DNA of 64,000 nucleotides from a virus, in IMG/VR virus record IMGVR_UViG_3300049491_000419, positions 1-64,000 of that record, one strand, 5' to 3'. Within the stretch, counting starts at the first letter, position 1. Each line of letters opens with the position of its first letter. The position numbers and the translations under genes were made by a program. The notes under the pieces are model-generated. The model saw only the letters and a list, made by a program, of their open reading frames with translations. It was not told where the DNA came from and made no database searches. Positions 24,201 through 32,412 of the stretch are shown piece after piece.

Positions 24201-27200
24201 CGGCGGAACATCACTCTGTACCCATTCGTAGATATCAATAGTCGAACCCGGGAAGATTTGCGCCCAGCGGTCACGCCTGTAAACTAAGTTATCAACTTCC
24301 GTTTCGCTGCCATCAAGGGCAATAGGTTGTTCGTAATAAACAAATCTTGTGCTTGATAGATCCCACCATAGTTGTCCAACCTGGGCTACACCGAATGTAA
24401 TATTTTCACTAAACAATCTTGTATCACCGGAGACATTGTATCTTGCTGGATCCTGTAAAGATAGATATTTCAGATTCTGTTTTGCAGGTCCCGGTAGAAT
24501 GAACTTGAATGGATCATAGATTGGCAACTGAACTAATTCAGTTCCAGCAGTGTTGAACACACTAGCACTTTCAAATAGGTGCGTGTTGATTAATGGCTCT
24601 TGTACTCTAAACGGATTCAAATATAATGGTCCGGTAACGTCCCAACCATAATTTGGACTCCAGAAATCAATAATCTCTGGATCCCATATTGCAATGTCCC
24701 AGAAACCAGGATCAGCCTGAATATTAAATACTGTCCATTTTTCATCAACATCGTCGATCCAGATGTTATCACCAATGCCAACATATGTTGGTAGATATGG
24801 TTCAGCAGGAACATTGTGCCAACGCATTATCTTGAACAGAAGTAATGTATTAAGATCTTCATAGTTGGCCATATCTGTAGCAGCAATTGGATTGCCATCA
24901 ACAGTGACTAATGAGTATGCATTATAATTAACCAAGTCGGTTGGGTTTAGATATAGACCGGGAACAGCATAATCTTCTGTTGAGTATGGAATAAATCCCA
25001 CAGTTTGATTATTATCGCCAATAATAACATTATCTGTTACTTGTTGTAGAACAAGAAGATTTCCGAAATCATTTCGGTTACTACCAATTGCCTCAGTCCA
25101 TAATTGCGGAACAATTGTTACATTATCAGCCGGTACCAATGAATAGTTTGTTAATAGGAGCAGATTGCCAGCTTCATCAGTAACTACTTTCCATGTTAAT
25201 GGATCCATAGGTGCCGGCATGATATTCATTAACTTATAAACACACCAATCTTCGGTGAATGTTTTAGCGACCCAGATTGTGTCAAACATACCTGGATTAA
25301 GGGCAACAGATCCCCATAATGCTATTGTCTGAGTAACATCAAACACGCTGAAATCGACATCGTTGAAATTTACATAACCGGCATTAGGAATTGGATAATC
25401 TATAATGTTTGTTAATGGGAATTCGAGTGCAACAGACGGGTCCGTAGGACGAACTACCCACACATCTGTTTCATCAATGTCAATGTTGACAATGTTGTCG
25501 AGTGTAGGATCACTAATGATTTCACCCTGCCATACACTGTAAAGCTTGTCAAGGTTATGCGGTTCGGCACCAGAGTCAATGCTTACAAGAGGTGCCTCTA
25601 GGTAACCGATGCCCGGGTCTGTAATGTCAACACGTGAAATTCTATTTGTTGAATCTAGTACAACATAGGCACGGCAAATTCTCGTTGCGAGAACCACAGT
25701 CCAGTTAGCAGCAATAAATGCAGTTGATGATTGTGTCCAGCCAATTGGAGTAACACCAATTGTAATTGGTGGTTGTGTTGTTTGTACCCATGTAGTATCA
25801 GTACCCAACAACCCCTCTTGTACAAAAGCAGTCAGCCCAGTAAGTTCAAGACTTGTATCAGCATATAGAGAGCGTGTCCAGGCACCTGCACGAACAACAT
25901 AAATGCCATTCTGTGATTGTGTTGTTTGATTCTTAACAAGAACGCGATCACCCACAACAACTGCAACACCGTCGATAACCTGTGGGCCAGCCAGAACAAT
26001 GTTTGCTGTAGTTGCTGCACGAACAGTTATCTGAAGTACATTGCTAGAATAGTAAACTGGATTTCCAAATTGATCTGGATACTTTACAACGTTTCCAACT
26101 TGGTAAGTTAGTTCTGAAGAGAAGTCCGACCATGCAACATCTGGTTCAGCATCCGGTAACGGGAATACCAATTTCGGAATGTTGATGTAAGTATTTTCAG
26201 CATTTAGAATATTAATTTGCCTTACAAAACCAATCGTTGATGGGACAAAATTCAAACGTGCAACAATAACTTCGCCAGTGTTCTGTTCCGGAATCAATCT
26301 AAACTCAGTCGATACCTGTTCAATTGTATTACCGAAGTCGCCGAGCTTAAGAGCCCATTCTTCGTATACCTTAATGATTTCGTTGCTCTGTACCTTGGTA
26401 GATCTGAACAACTTTTCAAAGGCTTGCTTTGTACCCTTCTGACGAATTGCACCTTGATAGAATAGATACTGAACATCATTGGAGACAGATAGGTTGTCGA
26501 GGTAACCCTTGCTCTCGTAACCAATTAGGTGACGACCAAGATCTTCAAGGCTCGGGTTATCAATGGTTACGTTAGGATCGTAGAAGTAACGCATGGACTC
26601 AACGATTGTGTCGTAGTTAGGAACAAGTTGATCATCGATAATCAAATATCCCGGAGCTTCCATCTTACCGTACCAGCCGTTGCTGCGGAATCCATTGAAG
26701 CGAAGACGTTGCTGTCTTGCACGCAGAAGTGGATCGTAAAGCACGTCGCTGAAATTTGTAACATTATCGAAGATCAGAATGTGTTCAGTTTCAGCTGCAT
26801 TAATCTGGATAAAGAAAATACCACCTGTTGATAGATCTGTAGGAGCAACGGAAATCATTGGTCCTTCTCTATCCGTAGATGTATTGTTTGGAGCAATTGC
26901 TACTCCAAACTTATCTAGAATACTGTATACGCCATTGGAGAGTGATTCCACATCGTTCGGGTAACCACGCTTCACAATTAGTGTCGCTGTGTTGGCAAGT
27001 GGGCTCAACTGAATGGATGCATCAGGTGCCCAGTTTGTATTCAGCCAGAACAAAAACTGTTTAGCAGAAGACAGCCAGTCATTTAGAATATTTGTATCTT
27101 GATTTACTTCAGTGAACTGCCATCCTTGCTTTTCAAGGTAGGCGCCCCATCCGATCATAAGATCGAAAACTTCTTGTGCATTCTTAAGGATAGAACCGTA

Positions 27201-30200
27201 AGGATATTTTGTAGTTGTTTCTAACGAAATTGGTTTGTAGGTAACAGTTATGCCACCCTCTGTTGGCAAGCCTTTAAGCTTCTGCCAGTCTGTAGCGATA
27301 AATTTAGAAACAGTTTGGGTTGCTAGACTTTCGTAGTATACACCGTTGTATCTAACAATTTCTCCCTGGTTGTAAGTTGCGCCAACTTCGAAGTATCTAA
27401 ACTCTGCGGGTGTGCCGCCAACAGAAACTTCAACAGTCTTTTCATTTGCTCTGTCTAGAGTGATGAATTCCGCATTGAACAAATCGTAACCGTAGACAAC
27501 AAATGTACCATCGGCTAGTGCTCGAACAATAACACCGCTGTATGAATAGGTATCGACAACCGGGCTCTTATGTAGGAATACATCAAAGTTTGTTGACGGA
27601 ATGATTAGGGTGTTGGTATTTGCACCAGGTGATACTGATGAAATATAAGTGTTGGTTGTGTCCTTGTTAATGAAACCCGCAACCTTGTTTGCAAGATTGA
27701 CATCAAGTGTTCTGATTTTCTGTCCAAAGGTGTCGGCAATATTTTTTCCTAGGAAAAGAATTCTATCACTGATCCAGCACTGATATCCAAATCTAACTTC
27801 GGTTACACTATCAACAATTTCGGCGTGAACATACTGATCCTTATTCTTTGGGCGGAACCATGCAAAGAACGGATCATCAAATGCGAATATATCATTCTGT
27901 ACATATTGCCAATTCTTGTTTGACATTACTGGGGTTGCAGATGCAGGTACAGTAATCATGCCAGGAGACAATTCGGTTCCTAGTGTGTCCCACAGAAGTT
28001 CACCAAATGGGCCTGGACGCATTAAATATAGGAATTCCTGTGCGCTGTATGCGTATGCAGAAGTAGACATCCAAGCTTGCTCAACTGGGGAACCATCGCC
28101 ATACACCCACGCATCATCGAAATGATCAAATGGTGCGTAAGGATTTCCACTGTAGGCTAGACCAAACAGTGTAATGATAGGAATAATTTCGCCGGCGCCA
28201 TCAACGGGAATCAATGAAGATAATCCCGGACGTACCCACATTTCCTGTGGTTGAACAATCTGGGTATCTGGGTTGTAAATTGCACACGGACCCTGACGGA
28301 TAATACCAGCCTCGAGATCGGTATACATGATGTGTAAGCCAGCAGAAGTTGAAGTCCACACTTCTTGGCCTGCAAGGTTTAGGACTGGAGGACCATACTC
28401 TGTCTCCCACCATTCTGGCTTTGTACTGAATCCCAACATTTCCCATGGGCGTGTATCTGGGTAATAGGTATCATAGTAATATTGGAAAATGCCTTTCCAG
28501 TTACCAGGCAAGTCAGTTTGACCACCTGTCGGAGTTACTGCGAGACGATAGTTATAAAGTTTCCACAACTGGTTAAGCGGAGTTGTCAGACTGGCAGTTG
28601 GCCAATCATTGACTCTGTAATTTGCTCTGTTCTTGGCAGACCACTTGTTTAGATATGACTCTGTAATCTCTAGATACTCATCACGTGAGTAACGAGTTTG
28701 TCTAAAGTATCCAGTCTTTACAGATTCAATACGTAGAGGAATATAGTATTCGTTACGATACTTTGTCTGCAAGAAGTTATAGATTCTTGTTTCAAGATCT
28801 AGAAGTAATTGATCTCTGTAATCACCGTAAGAAATTGTCTTTGAACCATCGTGCCCAATAACAACGTCAGTAGGAATTGCATATGTTGCGTCTAGTTCAA
28901 TTCTAGGAATATATGCACCCCACGCACCAACCTTTGTTGGTGTTGATGGAATATAGGTTGGCAACGGGTTCTTGTATAGGTAGACAAGAATATCTTTAAC
29001 ACCCACACCTAGGTTCAGCTGAATATCGATTGCAAGGTTTGTATTAACAATTTCGTAATCAACGCCAACAGTTAGAATTCGTTCTGTTGTTGGATTTGTA
29101 ACGTCGTAGAGGTATACAACATTTCGCGGATCTGTAAGGTCGACGTAGTTTGCAAGAGTAATTAATGTGTTACCCGGAACATTAAATGTTTCTGATGCAA
29201 ATGGTGTTCCTTGTGCTGCCATGAAGGAATACGCAAATGCATTTGAGAATTCCTTAGAGACATTGAGGATACGTAGGATTTCTCCAACCCATGCTGCAAT
29301 GTCAACAGTGCCAGTGAATACCTGTACAGGATCAAATCCTTGGTTGATTAATTGTAGAGCAGTTGTTAGGAACTTGTTCTTAAACTTCGTGTACTCATCG
29401 GAACTAAAGCGGACACCTTTGATAAAATCTAGATCGTCGGAAGACGATACAAGCATTGATTTTAGTGCAGGAGCAAGGTTTTGTAGAATATATAAACCGA
29501 CAGATCTATTCTTTAGGGAATCCCTGTAGTTGTTAATACCACCAAAGGATGATCCAGTAAAGCCTACTTGGTTTTCAATGATGGAGGCAAAGTGTTGAAT
29601 TAGATTACTTGCACTAATTTCAGAAACTTCAAGTTGTGTTGGGTTAGCCTCAAGCTGTTGAGGAATCTCAAAGTATCCCGGATAAGCCGGATCTAGCAAT
29701 CCTCTTGTATATGTTTGTGCCTCAACAACTGGTGGAATTGTTTGAGTTGTGGTTAACAAATTAGTTAGGTAAGCGGTAAGATCAATATAGATTCTGTTGT
29801 TTAGTTCGAAGAACTCAAACCCGCCAATTTCGTTTTTAATTTCAGTACCGTTGACATTGACGCTAATATCAGCATCAGTTTGAATTGCACCTCCACCGAG
29901 AATATAACCGTATGGTGTGACGCTTAGTCTAAAATTGAATTCGGACCCATAGCCAACAACATACTTGTCAATAACTCTTTGCTTGCTATAATTTGGGCAT
30001 GCACCGGCAGCAATAGCATCTTCGCCGAAGATAACCACATCACTGTTTAGGATTAGGCCGGTATTGAACGTGATTTGATTTGGGCCGGTTACTGTGAAGT
30101 TCTTTGTCGCACCCTCAAGTTGGTAGACGCCGTTAACAAATACTTGTAGGTATGAGTTTTCAGTTGTGCCTGCAAGTACAGGGAAGAGAGTAGTGAAGAC

Positions 30201-32348
30201 TGTCTGGCTAGAAGTTGCAACAAGGCTTGCATAGCTAGGAGGAGTTGTAACCGTCGAATATCCGACAATAACTACATCGCTGTTTAGAGCCAGGCCAGTA
30301 TTGAATGTAATCTGATTTGCACCAGTAACTGTGAAGTTCTTTGTAAGTCCTTCGACTTGGAATACACCGTTAACATACACCTGAATCTGTGTAGCTACTG
30401 TGGGAATCGCAGTGTTGAAAACTGTCTGGGCAGCTAAGGATACAAATTCTTCATAGTCAGGAATATCTGTAACAGCAGAATAATCATAGATAACCACATC
30501 GCTGCTTAATGGAACACCGACGTTAAAGGTAATCTGGCTTGCACCAGTTACTTGATAATTCTTAGTTACACCCTCTTGTTGGTAGACACCATTTACAAAT
30601 ACCTGTAGGTATGTCTTACCAGCAGCATTTGCAACTGTAGGAATGTTAGTGTTAAAAACTGTCTGGGCAGCAGTAGCGGAAAACTTTTCAAAGTTTGGAT
30701 TAATACCGTCATCGCAGCCGCAAACATCATATAGATTCCAGTTGTTGAATGTAACTTCACTGGTTGTGATATTGTAGTAATAATATCCGTCGATTGGTGT
30801 TAATACATTTCCGTTATAGGTGTATCGATTTGTTATTAGATCGTTTTGGAATACAATATCGGTTGCCTGACCAAGTGAGGTATAGACGATAGGAAACTTC
30901 AACACTGGGTCAACAGTTGCACCTGCGGTTGTGTTTACCTTGTAAGAGAAAATCTCACTACCACGGAAAGTGCTGTCTGGGTAGGTAACTGGATCATCTA
31001 ATTCAACGCCGTTGTGATCAAGCAAAACAAACAATGGAGGCTGATTTGTAGAAATTTTTTCGTTGTATGCCTCTTGCCATACACCTGCTTCATAGTACCA
31101 GGTTTGTCCGCGCTGGGCTGAATTGTATGGACCATCTTCTGCAACAAATACAATATCACCGTTAAGGGCAGGAGTAACTACAGAAGTCCATTCTGTGAAT
31201 GTAACGATACCAAATCCGTCTACGTTTGCTTCATAGATATAGCCATTTGACAAAGGATCATCAAACCAGCAAACCAAGTCCAGGTCTGCCATTTCAATGT
31301 TGTAAGTTAGATTGATTGTTGCAAGTGGCTGACCCTGGAACTGTGCAAGTGTAAGAGGTTGTGCAGCCAAGTCTGTGCCGAAGCCGAAACTAATTGTTTC
31401 TCTAAACTGTGTTCCCGATTTGTACAGAGGAATGTTAGCAACAAATTGGATGATTGGGCGCAATGCGCGTGTAGCATTTGTTGGGAATGAACTTCCGGTT
31501 GCAGCAATCGATGCATTAATGGTTTCAATATGAAACCATTTGTTAGTTCTCGACCATGCGTTTCTGTCAATTGCGCCGCGCTCAATTGTAATGTAATCTC
31601 CATTACCTGGTTGTGCTTGAACTTCCCATGTGTTCATGTCCCAGAATTCGTTTTCGATAATTCTACCAGTGGACAACTCGATTGTACCGTCCCATGGCAA
31701 GAATTCAAAGATTGTACCGGCAGTTAGGTCTGTGAACTTTTCAATTAAGTCAAAGCCAATACAACCGCCAAAGTTTTCAAGTACATGCGGATCCGAAAAT
31801 GTAGGATCATCAAGCAATGCGATTGTCATGCCCGATGTTAATGTTAGATTAGGTGGGGTTGCGGTAATAGGTGTTGTGTAAGACGACTGGCCGATAATAT
31901 CGGAAGCCAAAACACCAGTAATAGAAATTACAGGTAGGCCTTGCTCAACCCAATAGTAATTCTGATAGTTAATAAACATATCATAATCAATTGGAGGGCC
32001 AAAGCTGTAGTATTCAGATTCAAACAGTCTATCCTGATTAAGAGTGTTGCCACCGTAATATTCGATGTTCTCTAGAAGATCTTCATAGAAGAATACATTA
32101 CTCTTTGTTGTGTCTGCATCACGTGCGTATGCAGTAGCTTCAAGTTGCCACCATGTTCTATTCTTAGAAGGCTCTGGTAGGTAGAAATCAGTAATAGGAT
32201 TGTAACTACCAGGATCTCTGCGTCCCAAATAACCAGCAAGCAAGTCGCTGTCTTTCTTTGAAAAGACTTGATCGAATGTTGCATCAAAGAATTTCTTTTC
32301 AGTTACGGTTTGAAAAACCGCCGGTAGTTTCTTGATATACTGGGTCAT
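21234..32348 (-). CDS. giant virion/baseplate structural protein
   Basis: 3704 aa. It begins TQYIKKLPAVFQTVTEKKFF and has a tyrosine/tryptophan-rich N-terminal part (ENIEYYGGNTLNQ; NYQNYYWVEQGLPVI). Three tandem copies of a ~65-residue module with AAQTVFNT, LQVFVNGVYQ and VTGxxQITFN occupy about residues 550-780 (DNA 30010-30700). A fibre-type module (IDGVAVVVGDRVLVKNQTT, then QNGIYVVRAGAWTR) lies near residue 2120. A further insertion with TGLYAGMRVAVTGG lies at about 3210. Position right after gp6 suggests the gp7-like baseplate periphery, but it is over three times the T4 gp7 length. Confidence 0.75.
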   Translation of the reverse strand: MTQYIKKLPAVFQTVTEKKFFDATFDQVFSKKDSDLLAGYLGRRDPGSYNPITDFYLPEPSKNRTWWQLEATAYARDADTTKSNVFFYEDLLENIEYYGGNTLNQDRLFESEYYSFGPPIDYDMFINYQNYYWVEQGLPVISITGVLASDIIGQSSYTTPITATPPNLTLTSGMTIALLDDPTFSDPHVLENFGGCIGFDLIEKFTDLTAGTIFEFLPWDGTIELSTGRIIENEFWDMNTWEVQAQPGNGDYITIERGAIDRNAWSRTNKWFHIETINASIAATGSSFPTNATRALRPIIQFVANIPLYKSGTQFRETISFGFGTDLAAQPLTLAQFQGQPLATINLTYNIEMADLDLVCWFDDPLSNGYIYEANVDGFGIVTFTEWTSVVTPALNGDIVFVAEDGPYNSAQRGQTWYYEAGVWQEAYNEKISTNQPPLFVLLDHNGVELDDPVTYPDSTFRGSEIFSYKVNTTAGATVDPVLKFPIVYTSLGQATDIVFQNDLITNRYTYNGNVLTPIDGYYYYNITTSEVTFNNWNLYDVCGCDDGINPNFEKFSATAAQTVFNTNIPTVANAAGKTYLQVFVNGVYQQEGVTKNYQVTGASQITFNVGVPLSSDVVIYDYSAVTDIPDYEEFVSLAAQTVFNTAIPTVATQIQVYVNGVFQVEGLTKNFTVTGANQITFNTGLALNSDVVIVGYSTVTTPPSYASLVATSSQTVFTTLFPVLAGTTENSYLQVFVNGVYQLEGATKNFTVTGPNQITFNTGLILNSDVVIFGEDAIAAGACPNYSKQRVIDKYVVGYGSEFNFRLSVTPYGYILGGGAIQTDADISVNVNGTEIKNEIGGFEFFELNNRIYIDLTAYLTNLLTTTQTIPPVVEAQTYTRGLLDPAYPGYFEIPQQLEANPTQLEVSEISASNLIQHFASIIENQVGFTGSSFGGINNYRDSLKNRSVGLYILQNLAPALKSMLVSSSDDLDFIKGVRFSSDEYTKFKNKFLTTALQLINQGFDPVQVFTGTVDIAAWVGEILRILNVSKEFSNAFAYSFMAAQGTPFASETFNVPGNTLITLANYVDLTDPRNVVYLYDVTNPTTERILTVGVDYEIVNTNLAIDIQLNLGVGVKDILVYLYKNPLPTYIPSTPTKVGAWGAYIPRIELDATYAIPTDVVIGHDGSKTISYGDYRDQLLLDLETRIYNFLQTKYRNEYYIPLRIESVKTGYFRQTRYSRDEYLEITESYLNKWSAKNRANYRVNDWPTASLTTPLNQLWKLYNYRLAVTPTGGQTDLPGNWKGIFQYYYDTYYPDTRPWEMLGFSTKPEWWETEYGPPVLNLAGQEVWTSTSAGLHIMYTDLEAGIIRQGPCAIYNPDTQIVQPQEMWVRPGLSSLIPVDGAGEIIPIITLFGLAYSGNPYAPFDHFDDAWVYGDGSPVEQAWMSTSAYAYSAQEFLYLMRPGPFGELLWDTLGTELSPGMITVPASATPVMSNKNWQYVQNDIFAFDDPFFAWFRPKNKDQYVHAEIVDSVTEVRFGYQCWISDRILFLGKNIADTFGQKIRTLDVNLANKVAGFINKDTTNTYISSVSPGANTNTLIIPSTNFDVFLHKSPVVDTYSYSGVIVRALADGTFVVYGYDLFNAEFITLDRANEKTVEVSVGGTPAEFRYFEVGATYNQGEIVRYNGVYYESLATQTVSKFIATDWQKLKGLPTEGGITVTYKPISLETTTKYPYGSILKNAQEVFDLMIGWGAYLEKQGWQFTEVNQDTNILNDWLSSAKQFLFWLNTNWAPDASIQLSPLANTATLIVKRGYPNDVESLSNGVYSILDKFGVAIAPNNTSTDREGPMISVAPTDLSTGGIFFIQINAAETEHILIFDNVTNFSDVLYDPLLRARQQRLRFNGFRSNGWYGKMEAPGYLIIDDQLVPNYDTIVESMRYFYDPNVTIDNPSLEDLGRHLIGYESKGYLDNLSVSNDVQYLFYQGAIRQKGTKQAFEKLFRSTKVQSNEIIKVYEEWALKLGDFGNTIEQVSTEFRLIPEQNTGEVIVARLNFVPSTIGFVRQINILNAENTYINIPKLVFPLPDAEPDVAWSDFSSELTYQVGNVVKYPDQFGNPVYYSSNVLQITVRAATTANIVLAGPQVIDGVAVVVGDRVLVKNQTTQSQNGIYVVRAGAWTRSLYADTSLELTGLTAFVQEGLLGTDTTWVQTTQPPITIGVTPIGWTQSSTAFIAANWTVVLATRICRAYVVLDSTNRISRVDITDPGIGYLEAPLVSIDSGAEPHNLDKLYSVWQGEIISDPTLDNIVNIDIDETDVWVVRPTDPSVALEFPLTNIIDYPIPNAGYVNFNDVDFSVFDVTQTIALWGSVALNPGMFDTIWVAKTFTEDWCVYKLMNIMPAPMDPLTWKVVTDEAGNLLLLTNYSLVPADNVTIVPQLWTEAIGSNRNDFGNLLVLQQVTDNVIIGDNNQTVGFIPYSTEDYAVPGLYLNPTDLVNYNAYSLVTVDGNPIAATDMANYEDLNTLLLFKIMRWHNVPAEPYLPTYVGIGDNIWIDDVDEKWTVFNIQADPGFWDIAIWDPEIIDFWSPNYGWDVTGPLYLNPFRVQEPLINTHLFESASVFNTAGTELVQLPIYDPFKFILPGPAKQNLKYLSLQDPARYNVSGDTRLFSENITFGVAQVGQLWWDLSSTRFVYYEQPIALDGSETEVDNLVYRRDRWAQIFPGSTIDIYEWVQSDVPPEQYTGTGVPRDVTSYVQLETSNRFTSVTEIKYYFWVLGATDLPNVENRTLPALEVGRLLQSPKRQGFAFFSPVQQTATNNSYMFYNVQEILAYQGDNIQVQYRISERDDQEHAQWAFFREGDPNSLVTDQFWNKMVDSLCGYTKVLPVTGEFSDGIVVANFLPWDIYGWDVAPWDDATPLTSPEYGEILPVPDPTLSESEKYGITYRPRQGMFVKLYSARKIFVQAGNELLKHIPIRDNNPSWNADVATDDYWTYTNWYELGYEDAVPTVVYQTLADANIALVAGQLTKGTILQVVDGTIDGRYVLYAVVQLNPNVPTLSLNEVAIENSAIKLLDTIFTSRNKYGLSVELRELLNAFRTQVMIDAYVVDQNELFFSLLNYVVSEQKNPNWVFKSSYIFIKEDNLPLTQDQLFIPDQIGNIIDYITDVKPYHTQIRDYSSTYYTTDIAPGTASDFFKWVIKLQFGPSGAEDIDPYANSPAFDPMIGWDFHQGPYSIPWDFLAQFVGASSSGNVITISDTTGLYAGMRVAVTGGIGILDSMTFIVAVNSLTTFTVATIPLVNPPVLVPLVGASLDITMPWDITNISLIINQYISRNAVTPTYNPGFSPWPGFDENTIQVPLTFFDATKVGYSQLFPYTFDFNSINLDNPQTFITPYNIVAVKADSDTLYYGQDYYVEYNEIDENYTIYFFNDPGIYTILAVFVWLDGGPIQNSFINGYRNELAAGTATDDLVINVDTKLPVDISTGIPTPYVLYGDVWDTVPDPVAQILIDAGGDDSVPWDATLVLELFPNTISSRENTNAYDGANFTRNAFEYAGDLAIDLPAPSLLQDNIDVITVTAAADILPNPGELPGVIWINGERIEYKDKQIIAINTWELRLVRRGTMGTAPAEHLALVPEVDEVNTGPGGQTILVDPPVYVPNKVWIEKFNYIPGLPNEEVWNVDTLPGIPDLSTIQAPSVYTSVTNVPVGGLWYSYTPEANFLKSKEGKSIP

Positions 32349-32360
32349 GTAGGGTTCCGA

Positions 32361-32388
32361 ATAGTAGGTAGTGTTATCTACCTACTAT
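32361..32388. promoter_or_regulatory. 11-bp perfect inverted repeat in the giant gene leader
   Basis: ATAGTAGGTAG (32361-32371) and CTACCTACTAT (32378-32388) form an 11-bp stem with a 6-nt loop. It lies between the late box and the start codon at 32348. There is no U-tract, so it is more likely a 5'-end stabilising hairpin or a weak terminator for gp6 than a strong intrinsic terminator. Confidence 0.7.
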
Positions 32389-32393
32389 TTATC
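32386..32393 (-). promoter_or_regulatory. GATAAATA late promoter box
   Basis: Minus-strand box 38 nt before the giant gene start. Transcription would begin just inside the 11-bp hairpin, so the transcript would have a hairpin at or near its 5' end. Confidence 0.6.
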
Positions 32394-32412
32394 AGCGAAA
32401 TTATCTACCCAG

